Source of the DNA: Ceratodon purpureus
Taxonomy: Eukaryota; Streptophyta; Bryopsida; Pseudoditrichales; Ditrichaceae
Assembly (NCBI GenBank): GCA_014871385.1
Contig: CM026427.1
Span: 1,422,068 to 1,486,067 of the forward strand
Direction of reading: 5' to 3'
Length of the DNA: 64,000 bases
The position numbers and the translations under genes are program-made. The notes under the pieces were generated by a model that saw only the letters and a list, made by a program, of their open reading frames with translations, did not search any database and had not been told where the DNA came from. Position 1 is the first letter of the stretch; every line of letters starts with the position of its first letter. Shown piece by piece: positions 21,088 to 33,345 of this stretch.

Positions 21088-24000
21088 CTAATTGTCCAAG
21101 AAAAGCGGTGCCATAACTAATGTGATGGTAGCAAGCATCTTGATAAGCACATGCAGAGAAGGCCCAGCGGTATCTTTGAATGGATCTCCAACTCTGCAAC
21201 CAAACAATTCACTGATCAGCTACTGTTTTGCAAAAACAAAGGATACCCAAAAGAAGTGGCAATGACCATTCTTATCTGAGAATTCCATAGTTTGGAATCT
21301 ACAAAATGTTCCGTATTAGCAAGGCTTCAAAATAGGAATTCATGGACTGAAAGAAATAGTGCAGGGTAGAAGCAAGAACTACTTAATTGCTTACAAGTTT
21401 GGACGTCATACAAGGTGCGGAAATAACACAATAGTTGAACATAGATTGAACATAGAATAACTCCAATCATCGGCCTTCAAGATAACTTACGTATCACCGG
21501 TAACTGCGGCTTTATGGGCTTCGCTCCCCTTCCCACCATAAGCCCCGCTTTCAATATATTTCTTAGCGTTGTCCCAAGCTCCTCCTGCAGTGTTGAGGAA
21601 GAGAGCCATCAAGATACCTGAGACTGTTGCAAACATGAGCATGCCAGCCACAGCTTTGGCTCCTAGCAGCGGCTGATCTGTCGCTTGTCCAATAAGTCTA
21701 AAGACAATACCTGAGAAATCACGATTTCAGGATCCACTGTTAGAACAGCTTGGGTTTCATTAAACCACAAACCACGAATGATGCTACAAGATGACTACAC
21801 CAATCAGTGGCAACCCGATAACACAAGTGCCAAACATAAAGAAGACAACCCCAAATCACCAGAGGGGCATTATACTCGAACGTTGCAGACAAGGAAAACA
21901 ATAACCAAAGGTACCCTCGTTGTTAATTCACTTCAATTACATCTCGACAACATTCTAAAGCTCCATTACCGATAACAATAGGAGAGATGACTGCCAGAGC
22001 TCCTGGTTTGATCATCTCACGGAGAGAGGCAGACGCAACAATGGAGACACATCTGGCATAGTCTGGCTTTTCTTGGTATGTCTGCAAGTCAACCAAATCT
22101 GCTATAAGCATAAAAACATTCACAAAAGATCCGCATTAGCTATCCAATAGAATTCCTGTACTACACGGATCAGTCATCAATTGATAAATTCTCACCATGA
22201 TGCCAGGCCGTTCGGCAAACTGCCTGCGGACTTCACTGACAACCTCCTGAGCAGTACGGCCCACAGCAGCACACGCCCAGGCACTGAACAAATAAATGAG
22301 CATGGACCCTAGCAACCCTCCTACAAACACTTCTGGAATTGCGATATCCACCTGCATCCAAAATAACGAAGATTTTAATATTATCGGGGGAATCCAGATA
22401 CATTCTTTAGAAAATAGAGTTAGAGGTCAACATAGGATGCGTTGCTTTGAAAACGATAAAATGACTGTCACTGCTAAAACATAAACTGTTGAAGCCTAAG
22501 ACACTCCGATGTAACGGGTAAGGATCTTGACTCTGACGTACAGCGTGAGCTAAAAACAGGAGCCCTAATTACGAGATTCACGAGAAAAATTTCTGCACAT
22601 CTTAATGAAATTCAAACTAACGAAGTGATCGAAGCCGGGTTACCACATGTAATTCAGGGAGTTGTCATACCGTGGTGAAGGGAACGCCGGAGAATGAAGA
22701 CACCTCATCCATATAAGCACTGAACAGAAGAAAGGAAGCTAAGGCAGCTGAGCCAATGGCGAAACCCTTGGTGGTTGCTTTAGTTGTGTTGCCGACAGCA
22801 TCCAGTAGATCCGTTATCTCCCGAACACTTTCGGGCTGCAGGCAGTAAGTCAAATAAAATCAGCGAGGCCAAAAAGAGTTGTCAGTTCCTTTCATTAACA
22901 CCAGAAAAGAACCACATCTACAGATATTAGCAGATCTTACCTGCTGACTCATTTCAACAATGCCTCCAGCATTATCCGCAATGGGCCCAAACATGTCCAT
23001 CGTCAACACATAGCCAGCAGTACTGAGCATCCCCATGGTTGCTACAGCTGTTCCGAAGAGCCCCCCAGTCGGCAACCCTTTGCTATCCTGAAGCCCAGAG
23101 GTCTTTCCGAGCCAGTAAGCAGTCACAATGGATACGCTGATGACAAGAACTGGCATTGCTGTTGACTCAAGGCCAAGCCCCACACCTGCTCCAATAAACA
23201 AACAGCTTGATCAAACATCCTTGCTCCCAATATTAGGTCGTCCTCAAAAGCCACTAAAACCGATGCAAATACGACCACCGAAAGGAGATCTAAGTGAACA
23301 GTCCTGTAAATATTCAGGAATATTGTGTTCCAGCAGATTTCCTTTTTGTAAATGAAGTTATTACTGTTGCTGGATTGATGTGCTAAATGCCGGAATTAAC
23401 TGCACGGAAGATTTTCAATCAGTACTTTCACCATATGGTTAGTTCCCAGCACTCATCTATTTTGAATATGGATTCCTCTGTATACAACCGATTTCATAAT
23501 GCCGATTCATGAGCTACATGATTGCAACTCAAAGACAACTCAGATTAGGTTGGTAGGAAAATAACCTGCAATTATGTTGGTTCCGTGACCCGTTGTACTT
23601 GACAGGGCCACTTGACGAACTGGGTCATACTTGTAATCAGTGTAGTATTGAGAGATCCAGACAAAAGCGTAGGCAGTAATGATACCAACCAGCCCACAAA
23701 GAGCAAAATGAAACCAAGCCGAGGGAGCCTGTTCAGTGTAGAGAAGCCATCTTGTTGACTGCGTGGTTCACAAGAGTTGAGAATTAGAGAAGGTTCAGTA
23801 ATCATCGCAAGGTGATATGTGCCCCTAAATACTATATCATATTTCCAACATTTAGATATCAGGGAGAGCTATAAGCGAAAGTCAATTGTCTTCGGGTTCC
23901 AGAAACTATGTTGAGTACTCAAAAAACAGTCAATACAAAAGGCTGCAAAACATCCAATTAACATACAAGAGTTCAAGATTCTAGAAGTACTTACTCCCCC

Positions 24001-26961
24001 GAAAGCTAAGACTGCCAAGAAGAGCGTCACAGAGTAACCCTTCTGCAAAATGACCATAGGATCTTCAACAAGTGACTTTGAGCTCACGTCCCGTGTGCCT
24101 TTTATTGAAGCAATCCCGATTGCAGATACAACCAAGTCAAATGAATGTACAACCAGGGGGAAGAGAATGAAACCAGACGGATCTGCAAAAAGGACAGTCA
24201 ATAAGATATCAGTGGTGCATGGACCTCTATCTGCGAATAACCCAAGTCCCAGAAGAGCCGAAAACAGATAGGTGCTTGACGAAGAAAGATTTAATAAATT
24301 TACTAACCATCCAGTTTGCACCGTTTGGCCATTGTTCCCCCGAGAATCATAGCACTGATGATTTCAGCTGCAATACTCTCAAACAAATCCGCACCACGCG
24401 CAGCACAATCTCCTACGTTGTCTCCAACCTGCTCAACATGAACGCTTCAGTAACTGGTATCCTCGACAGAGAAGATATCCAAAAAATCATACTCGTAACT
24501 GCCAGGCAGCAAGTGACTACAAGCTAAAATTTACAAATGAACACCAATAAGCATGGAATGATACCAGTTTAAGCATACCAGATCAGCAATTACAGCAGGA
24601 TTTCTTGCGTCATCTTCGGGAATTCCTTGCTCAACTTTACCGACCAGATCTGCACCCACATCTGCAGCTTTGGTGTATATCCCTCCTCCTAGTTGTGCAA
24701 ATAGTGCAACAAACGACGCACCAAAACCATAACCAACAAGCAGAAGAGGCACTGCAAAAGGGCAGAGAACAACGTCAGTACACAAAGCAAAAACTCTCTG
24801 GAGTCGAACAAGGGAAGCTGACCTGATCCACTCCACAATCTTTAAATTAAGCGTTCAGTAGACATGATTGGAAAGGGGAAGGAAGATAACTCACACTCGG
24901 TCATCTTCATGTTATTAACAGTATCAACACCAAGGAAAACGTAGAAGGATGCGAAGAGCACCGCCACCCCCATTACTGTCATGCCAACCACAATAAGAGC
25001 AGAAAAGCCACCAGCACGCACAGCCACCTGTAAATGTCAAAAAGACCCACATCATGTTACTGTATGGGAACCCTCCACATTCAATGAAACTAGTATATCT
25101 ATGGCCGAGAGTTATATTCCAAGGTCTAGAAATCGGCACACCTTCTCGAACCCTCTAATATGTCACATCATTTGGTTAAATCAACTCAACTCTCCTGTCC
25201 TAGATCCACAAAGTAAATTATAAGAAAGAAACGGCAAGTTTTCCAAGGGCAAACTCCTATCATGGCGATGAACTACGACATTCCTCCATTAACTCACCGT
25301 TCACATTATACAATTTGAACTCATGCTAGAATGATATGAATGCCCATCTTGTTCGTTGAAAGAAGATAATAGAAACTCCATTAGCTTAAAAATGAAGACC
25401 AGTTGAGTAAGAAACACAAACCAGTAGAGCTTCTCGTGCGGAGCGCCGAGCAGCACTGGACACGCGCACATTGGCTCGTACCGACACCCACATACCGATA
25501 TAGCCAGCAATTCCCGAACAAAGAGCTCCTAGCAGAAATGATAGGACCGTGATAAAAGCCAACGTTGACCTGAAAGAATCAGAATAACAGCTATATCAGA
25601 AATCAAAATAGTAGCGAACAAAAGAAGAGACTGCCATCGGAGACTTGCAGTAATGGCCCCTTCAATATTAAACACCCCCTAAACCGGTAATTTATCCTGA
25701 TAAATAATATTCCTGCTGTTCAGATAGTTCATCTTCGAATAGTACAAAATTGTTATCCGATTATGAAGGTAGAGCCTGCTTACTTCTCAAGTCCAGCAGC
25801 ATCTTGCTCCGGTGTAGACTTGCGGAACATGTAGATTCCGAGAATGATGAAGGCCAAAACCCCTGCCATTCTTGATATTGAACCATATTGTGTACGGAAG
25901 AAACCCTCTGCTCCATCTCGGATTGCATCAGATATCTGCGTCGATAACCATTGTTTAGAACAACTCGATACCCAAATACTAATAACTGATCCCCACTCAT
26001 CTCATGTAACTAAGAAAGCAGATATCCAACTTCTTCACAAAGTCTCCCTCACTACTCAAAAGCAACTTAAAAAAAGCGCACTCTACATAAATCGAGAATT
26101 CAGCGCTCTCTTCAACAAAACGCGTTATGCCATTTTACTCAACTGAGATAATGATGACAGACAAAAGGATAAAATAATTCATAACTCTGAGCTAGAACCT
26201 AATCGAGGTTGATACAGTACCTCACTCATTTCAGGCGGACCTTCATCCTTTGCAAGTACCCAGTTTGCAAGGTATACTGCGTAAACCAAGCTGCCCGTGC
26301 ATATTACGAAGACAAACAAGATAATCGGAGAGCTTCGTGACCCGATGTAGAACAAAGACAAAACAGTGAGCAGGGCAAGCACGTAATAGACACGCCTGTC
26401 TAGTCTGAGAGCCGTCTGCACAACCTGCATTCAAAAGAATTTCAACAAAGATCAAAATCCAAGAAATCTTATGAAACACTGAGAGAGCAAAAATGACGAC
26501 CAGAACACTCCTAGCTCGATCCTTGATGTACCAAAGCCAGAAAGACGAAAAGATGACAAATCCAACCTCTTCCTTATGTCCACATTTCTAGAGTACACAT
26601 CTTTTCTTTGGGATAATTGCAAATCCCACGTGCCAATGTCCTCAATCAACACTCAACATAATATTCCCCAATAAACCTCAATGACACGGGCATGCGGAGA
26701 CGACAAAGTAGTATCAACAACACATGCCAACACCAATGCATTACAAATCAATGCCCTAACAACATTACTATGCATATAATAAGTAGCTATGAAAGCCTCT
26801 GGAGAAAGATTCAAGGTAGAATTTGCAATACACGGTGGGATTTGAGAAGCGCATACCCAGAAAGGCTTGTTCTTCAACGACGAGAACGTCTTGGACTTCT
26901 CCTGATACGGCCCCAGCAATGCATTCTCCACATCCATCCTATGATCGTCATCCATGCCCAT
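21088..26961 (-). CDS. AVP2: Type II (K+-independent) H+-translocating inorganic pyrophosphatase
   Basis: Integral membrane pump that couples pyrophosphate hydrolysis to proton transport; the plant type II enzyme (AVP2) is reported in the Golgi. Sixteen exons join in frame: 26961-26857, 26424-26221, 25935-25784, 25569-25422, 25027-24897, 24839-24823, 24751-24579, 24428-24308, 24182-23995, 23758-23566, 23185-22941, 22835-22671, 22351-22196, 22081-21970, 21710-21491 and 21193-21088, about 811 residues. The ATG at 26961 ([16 protein letters not shown]) is chosen because the open frame above it has no other ATG before a stop at 27069. Seen: substrate loop [12 protein letters not shown] (282-293), [17 protein letters not shown] (from 312), [10 protein letters not shown] and [18 protein letters not shown]. 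Lys578 in the last motif replaces the Ala of type I enzymes, the known mark of K+ independence. The sixth exon is only 17 nt. Confidence 0.95.
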
Positions 26962-27899
26962 ACTACCACCCGAGGAAAACCTCCGCGCAACTAGAGGATT
27001 GGGGGCCTCTCCCCCCAGTGGAAGATCCAGCTCTCCCCCTGGAAGCCAAATTGCACTCAATCCACCTCACCAACCAAAAACCTTCCTCGCTCTCCCTCTC
27101 CTTCTAAATTTGTCACCACATCAAGAAATCATCAACCTCAAATGTCAATACCGCCCGTCACCACAACAATCAAAACTCCTCCCAGTCGAAACCGAACCCC
27201 ACAACGATCCCCGCAACTCGTAAAATGCAGCAAACTCCACCTCCTGTAAACACACAACCCACGCGTTCCCACGTCAACCGGACCTCAAAACAAAAATCCA
27301 AACCGGTCAAACGCACCACAACGCCACAGTGTAACCGCAACGCACGCCAACATCAAACAACACTCCAAATTAAGACCACGAAACGTAACCCTACCGGGGC
27401 CAGAACTCCCACCACAACACACGGAAAATCATGAGAAAAAAAACTGGCAGTCGCAAATCGGCTCACGAGCCGACAGAAACGGAGAGCAGGAAGAGGTGGA
27501 GTCATCCGAACCGGCATGAACGCGAACGCCACAACAGGATCCGGAGAGAAGAGACGTGTACCTGGAGTGGGAAGTTGGCAGGGGTCGGAGAATGTGCACA
27601 GTGCACCAAATTGGGTGATTTTTGGCTCAATCGATCAGTGCGGTCGGGGAGAGTGGGAGTGCGAATGCGATGGCGAGGCGATTGGCGATGGCGGAGGGTG
27701 ATGGTCGCGGAAGTCAAAGCCCTCGGAGGAGCCCTCTCGGTCCAAACCACGCTCCGCGTGACTGCGCTCTTTGTCTCATCATGCGAGAGTGACGACCGCC
27801 GTTTCACCGGGTCGCCCGGTCACTCCGCGTTCTGGGTTCGTCGGGTCGGGCGTTTCTGGGGCCCGCTGTTTCGTTGGGTGGGCTTCGGGACGTGTCTCT
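26962..27899 (-). other. Leader and promoter region of the pyrophosphatase
   Basis: C/A-rich on the + strand, hence G/T-rich as transcribed, similar to the leader of the ankyrin kinase. No coding gene is supported. GC-rich sequence at 27480-27890 may contain the promoter. Confidence 0.4.
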
Positions 27900-27980
27900 A
27901 AAACCGCTACTCTGGTCCAAAACCATTACTTCAATCTAATACCGTTACTCCAGTCTAAAACCGCTACTTCGGTCCAAAAC
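27900..27980. repeat. 19-bp tandem repeat, four units
   Basis: Units of AAAACCGCTACTCTGGTCC type begin at 27900, 27919, 27938 and 27957, each 19 bp with a few substitutions, followed by a broken fifth start (AAAACTG). No coding role is seen. Confidence 0.85.
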
Positions 27981-28505
27981 TGATGTCATCTACTACTTCT
28001 GTGGATTTTTTAAGGTTGAATTTCGGCTCTGTTAGATGATGGTTCTGGGAAGTATGGTGTCGGTTTTGGATTCTTAAGGCTTTGGTGCACTCAGTGAGGG
28101 AACATTGGTTCTTGTTTTGGATGTGGGTCGTTTTTAGTATTTTTGCTTTTGATGTGGGCTTGAAAAGTTCTTGAGGAAAATGAGATAAGAAATTCTACTT
28201 TTTATAATATGGATGTAAGCTCATAATTCCTTTCTAGGTGGTGTTGGAATAAAAAAAAATTAAATCAAATCAAATTAATTTTTTTTCAAAAGGTAATTTT
28301 TAATTTCTATCTTTTAATGTTAACCCCTAAAGTTCCTTGACTATGTTTCACCTCAAAACGCTTCAAAACTGCCATTTCCAATGTACAAACCATGAATGAC
28401 TAAAAACTCATTATTTTCTAATCCTAACCGTAAGATCTTCAATTAGATTATTGTAGTAGATAGCTCAATAAATTTCATCATAATCGACCATAGAGATTAG
28501 AAGAT
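27981..28505. other. Spacer turning AT-rich
   Basis: No gene. Contains AACCCCTAAAG near 28323, a phrase also found around the interspersed repeats. Confidence 0.45.
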
Positions 28506-29425
28506 TATAACGATTGAAATTTAAAAACAAGCTTTTTTGACACAATTCTTGACTAGGTCGACACACTCTAACTTTTTTTCCCTTAGGTTTTTGCATTATG
28601 GATTTTGGCGGTTTTGGTGCATGACAAAGAGAAATAAGTTACCTGATTGTATAAAAAAAAATTACACACAAAAGACAAGTGTAGCATGTTGAAAATAGTA
28701 TTTTTATTAAGTTGAATACACAAGAATGCTAAATCTTACTCCCTCCGTCTCACTAAAAGAGCATAGTTTGCTAATAATAGCAGAATTAAGGGACGTTCTA
28801 AATTTAGAAAAACGTTAGACAAATTTAGAAATAAGTTGCTAAATTTAAAAAAAAATGGCCAAATTTAGAAACAAGTTGACCAAATTTAGAAATGCTTTGG
28901 CCAAATTTGGAAACCACTCTCTTTTTTTGAGACAGATTATTTTATCAAACCATGCTCTTTTAGTGAGAAGAAGGGAGTATTTCTTTCCTAGGAATTCCAT
29001 TATGTTATAAAGTCCCAATCCAAACGCTCAACGTAAAGATTGATGTTGATATTTTAAGTGAAAAAAAAAAATCTAAAATAATATTGTTTCTAGTTTTTAT
29101 GAAGGAAAGATGAAGTTTTTTTAGTACACTGCCCGAAAACTTTGATATTTTGTGGAGTGAACATTATGCAGTCTAAGTCGTATTTTTTTAGAAACCTCAA
29201 AGATGACATAATGAAGTATTTATAGAAATATTCTTAGAGGGAATTGATATATTTAGCATGGCTGCCCGAATTGCCCCTCGAATAGCTTTTTCTACTTCGG
29301 GTACTATAACTATTTTTATAAATGTTTGATTGGAAAAAAAAAATTCCTTCAAAGTCCTTCAACGTTCTGAAAAAATTTCAAAATATCTTGACTTAAATTG
29401 AAGTCACAGGTACATGCCCAAACTC
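28506..29425 (+). repeat. Interspersed repeat, copy B, interrupted by a MITE
   Basis: Inverted relative to copy A at 15430-16156. After removing the Stowaway-like element at 28739-28977 the length is about 681 bp, close to the 727 bp of copy A. Similarity is clear but many substitutions and small gaps have built up, so the repeat is old. Confidence 0.75.
28739..28977. mobile_element. Stowaway-like MITE, 239 bp, inserted in repeat copy B
   Basis: Begins CTCCCTCCGTCTCACTAAAA and ends with the inverted match TTTTAGTGAGAAGAAGGGAG. TA flanks both ends (28737-28738 and 28978-28979). The matching site in repeat copy A carries one TA and no insertion, an empty-site control. The interior holds about five diverged copies of CAAATTTAGAAA-type units (28798-28915). 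Confidence 0.9.
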
Positions 29426-29804
29426 TAAAAAAGCCCAATTTTTCCACTTTGTCCTTTAGGGGTTAAGAGTTCTAAAAGTATAATCTTTTAAAGTTGGAGA
29501 TGTAAAAATTATCAAAATCAAGAAAATAAAAAATTAAAGACAAAATTTGATTTACTAGTTTGTCTTATAAAAAGAATTAAGTGAAGATGAAAGTCTTTAA
29601 GCTTCAAAGATAAACTAAAGGTAATTTAATGGTATCATGGATCAAGTTATAGCTAAATGGAAAAATTATGTACATGTTTAGTTGATAATGAAAATTATAA
29701 GAGCCATTTTATTAAAGAGTCCATGCTATAAGTTTTTATCAAAATTCTTGCCATTGAATCAAAGATATACTTTTAATATTTTAGATTTTCTTCACAAAAC
29801 AATA
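29426..29804. other. AT-rich spacer
   Basis: No gene or element recognised. Confidence 0.5.
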
Positions 29805-30119
29805 CTCCCTTTGCCTCACTAAAAGACCTTGGTTTGTTTAATTTGGCGGATTTAAGGGCGAACACTATTGACTTGGAGTATGCACATGTGGCATGCGGCA
29901 TGGGGCTTTCTTTTTTTAGTTAGCATGAAAAAGGGACTTACTAGCATTGACTTAGAGTATGTGGCACAAGGTATTAAGCATGTGTCAAGAGGACATTTGC
30001 CTTTTAGAAATGGCATGTGTTGGTACTATTGATTAACTATTAAAATAAACCAAACCACTCTCTTATTTTTAGACCTATTATTTTACCAAAACAAGGGTCT
30101 TTTAGTGAGACGGAGGGAG
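29805..30119. mobile_element. Stowaway-like MITE, 315 bp, same family as 28739-28977
   Basis: Starts CTCCCTTTGCCTCACTAAAA after a TA (29803-29804) and ends TTTTAGTGAGACGGAGGGAG. The right-hand TA has decayed: GAG is followed by TCGG. The termini share CTCACTAAAAGA with the 239-bp element. The interior differs and includes a repeated TTGACTT(G/A)GAGTATG phrase. Confidence 0.85.
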
Positions 30120-31239
30120 TCGGATTGATCAGTTTTAATTACATATAATTGTTTATATTTAAAAATATGCATATACAATCTATGAATTTTTTAATTAAAT
30201 CTCTCATAAATGAATGTATTATATTGAATAAAAATGTTGGAATTGTAGGTTGTGCATGTTTGATTTCAATAAATAAGGTTTTCAATAAGGCTAACATACA
30301 CAGATATTTTCAAATCTAATAATTAATCAAAGATAGTATACTATGATATTTTACATATTTGATTGAAATATATAAGGAAATATCTATCTTTACACATTGA
30401 CTTAAAATTAAAAATTAAAAAAAATTAAAATTAAAAACAACATACCATATTTATTATTATTTTATTATCCATTTTTTTGATTAAAAAATAACATATTTTG
30501 GATTTTAAAATAACACATTTTTATTTTAAAAAAAACATTTTTTGTTTTTTTCATCTAAAAAGATCTATACTAATAATTATTGATAACATGACGTTTTTAA
30601 AGATATAATTTTACACAACAATAAGCATCGTTTGCAATAGTTGGAAACATTATTTTTTATTATTCATCTTTAGTTCTTGATTTAGTATAAAATCAATAAT
30701 TTCAACTTACATTCATTAAATATCCAAATAATGCATTTTTTCTTTTAAATCTAGATATAGTTTAATTTTGAACGTGTGAACAAGTGGAGCTATAAGGTCT
30801 AGATTTATTAGATATTCAATTTACAAAAACCTCCTTTGCATGGTCCAATATACTTCAATAAAAGTAGGTCAGTTGATTGTGATTTCTAAAATTACTCGTC
30901 GTAGTTGGTAAGAAAGTTGGTGCCTTGGTAGACTATTCACAACTTAGGCATCTGGCACCAACAAAATTTTGATGTACATTCAAATCTACTATCTAAACTC
31001 TTCAAAATACTGCTGGCAAGAATGTCAGTTATAATATGACCCGTTATGCCAATCACATGGGCTTCATATATGGATTTCAGGTCCGCATCTGAAGTCTCAA
31101 AGATTTAGTTTGGTCTTCCACCTTTTAAGATGTCACAATTCTTGCCTTCCCTTTGCATAAGCTATAACTAAGGAACCCTAGACCTCCCTCAACATTGTAG
31201 AATATAGAGTGGTGCTAATCCTTTCTGGGTGCTCTATTT
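30120..31239. other. AT-rich desert
   Basis: No gene, RNA or defined repeat recognised on either strand. Confidence 0.5.
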
Positions 31240-31425
31240 GTAGGCAGAGCATGGTGTTCGTGCATACTAAGTGATACAGACTTGAAGTTTGTGAGTGTTT
31301 GGTAGTAGGCAAAGCATGCTATTTGTGCATAATAAGTGATAAGATTTGAAGTTTATGAGTGTTTAGTAGTTTCACTTGAAGAGTGTTTGTAGGCAAAGCA
31401 TGCTATTTGTGCATACTAAGTGAAT
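31240..31425. repeat. Irregular direct repeats of about 65-85 bp
   Basis: GTAGGC(A/G)AAGCATG(C/G)T begins at 31240, 31305 and 31389, each followed by TTGTGCATA(C/A)TAAGTGA. TTGAAGTTTGTGAGTGTT also recurs, including once more near 31702. Confidence 0.8.
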
Positions 31426-32987
31426 GACCATATTCGTTATATTTGAGACAATTTCAGAACTTTGAGACTTTTTGGCTACAATTTCAACAATTATTTTGAG
31501 ACAATTTGAACTTTTTTTTGACTTTCCAATTATAGATTATCCTCAACTTGAGGATACTCTTCCCATATAATCTTCCATATATAGCAATTTTTTAAATAAA
31601 TATAGAATAAATCAAGAAATCAATGAAGAATCTAAAGTCAAGCATTAAATTGAGACTATGAAAAGTCTCATTTTAACGAATATGGTGTTGTGTTACAAAT
31701 TTGAAGTTTGTGAGTGTTAATTGGGGAATTAGGGGAGTAATTTAGAAGGGCAATAAAACTCTAGGGTGTAGTAAAGTTGTTGCTACTAAGTGCACTAAAA
31801 CTGCCAGTTACTGTTTTGGAGAGCAATACCTCTGTCTTGGATGAAAACTGCTAGATGGATGAAATATGGTGGATGGATGACAGCGGCTAGGGTTAGGGCT
31901 GGTGGCGGCTAGGTTTTGGAGGGTGGCGGCTAGGGTCTGGGAGGGGTACTTAAGAGGAGGGTTGAGGAGCTCATTCTCTCTTTCTCTCCTGGCAGAGAGC
32001 TCTCAAGTGTGTGTAGGTGTGCGTGGGCAGAGTTAGGAGTTAGAGGCAGGCTGTGTTTAAGGAGTTAGAAGGTAGGAAAATGATGTTGAGTTATGTTTTC
32101 TAAGGGGCCTGGAGAGTACAGGCATGACTACTAACAATAATCAGTGAGTTGTACATTCTTGAAACATTGAATGGAAGAGACATTTCAGCCTTTTGTGGGT
32201 ATGGAGGAATGAGAGTTAGAATTAGAGAAGTTGGGTTGAGTAGATGTTGTAATGATTGAGTTACTGAATAGACAAGGACATGGACTGTAGATGATATGGA
32301 GCATGAGCAGCAAATTTGAGAGAGATGAAAGTAACTAGAATAGAATCAGTCAAGTAGATGGTAGTACTCAAAAATTTTGTGGATTTAGCAGTATTCAGGT
32401 GGATAGGGCAGGATTTAAGGAAGTAAGAAAAATCTCTCTTTAGTAGTAAGTGTTTAGTATTAGCACTTGAAGAAAGCTTTGGAGCCTAGAAATCTGGAAC
32501 ATGTTAAAATTTGGTGATAAGCCATTTAGTTGTGGAGCAGGAGCTCTGGAGTTTAATTTTGAATTTTTTACTACAATTTTATTTTATTTTATATTCATTG
32601 TAGTTGGATGGTCATTGATCACTCTTTTAATTTAAAATTGACAAGACCATGAATTTCTTTGTTACAAAAGTCATGTTTTTATAAAACTTAAAATAAGTGT
32701 TACATATAGAATTGAATTGACATGTATATAGATATTGACAATAGAAGTAAGTGATTATTACACTGTTACTTTTCAAGCATATATTTTTTAATCTCATTCT
32801 TACTATAGAAGATTATTCTATATATATTTAAAATATTATGATATCACACATATATATATATGATGAATTGATGAAGAATGGGATTCAAAGAGACTCACTT
32901 CATATTAGCCAATGTTATCTAAGTTCTTGCCTTTGTCTTTGACCACATATTACCTATATTTTCATCTTCCACCTCTTTGTCTCTAAC
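31426..32987. other. Non-coding spacer with a possible LTR-like promoter segment
   Basis: At 31885-31950 GGCGGCTAGGG-type phrases repeat. They are followed by TACTTAAGAGGAGGG and pyrimidine-rich sequence with CTGGCAGAGAGCTCTC near 31990, reminiscent of the TATA/R region of plant LTR retrotransposons. No LTR pair, primer-binding site or retroviral gene was found, so no element is called. Confidence 0.3.
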
Positions 32988-33345
32988 ATGAACCTTTATA
33001 TGTCTCACCTCCCTAACTCTAACTTATGTGTTTGTCACCTCCTTCTCTCACCACTATACTTCTGTCTCTCACCTCTTTACCTCTCTCTCTTACTCTCTCC
33101 CACCTCTCTACCTCTGTCTCTTACTCTCTCTCACCTCTTTACCTTTGTCTTTTATGTCTCTCACCTCTCTACCTCTGTCTCTTACTCTCTTCCACCTCTC
33201 TACCTCTGTCTCTTACTCTCTCTCACCTCTTTACCTTTGTCTTTTATGTCTCTCACCTCTCTACCTCTGTCTCTTATGTTTCTCACCTCTCTACCTCTGT
33301 CTCTCATGTTTCTACCTCTATCTCTCACTATCTCTCAAGGCTAAA
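32988..33345 (+). repeat. Pyrimidine-rich minisatellite with higher-order period
   Basis: A CT-rich tandem repeat of about 31 bp (TCTCACCTCTCTACCTCTGT followed by CTCTTACTCTC and variants). A longer period of 92 bp is visible: CCACCTCTCTACC begins at 33100 and at 33192 with the same three-unit order after each. All three + strand frames stay open for over 100 codons, giving SPLYLCLL-like repeats. This follows from the lack of purines for stop codons and is not evidence of a protein. Confidence 0.9.

Noticed and set aside
26962..27060. N-terminal extension of the pyrophosphatase up to 27060
   Set aside because: The extension has no ATG (it begins with TTG) and an in-frame stop lies at 27069; the start fits at 26961.
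31860..32050. LTR promoter/R region
   Set aside because: No matching second LTR, primer-binding site or gag/pol sequence nearby.
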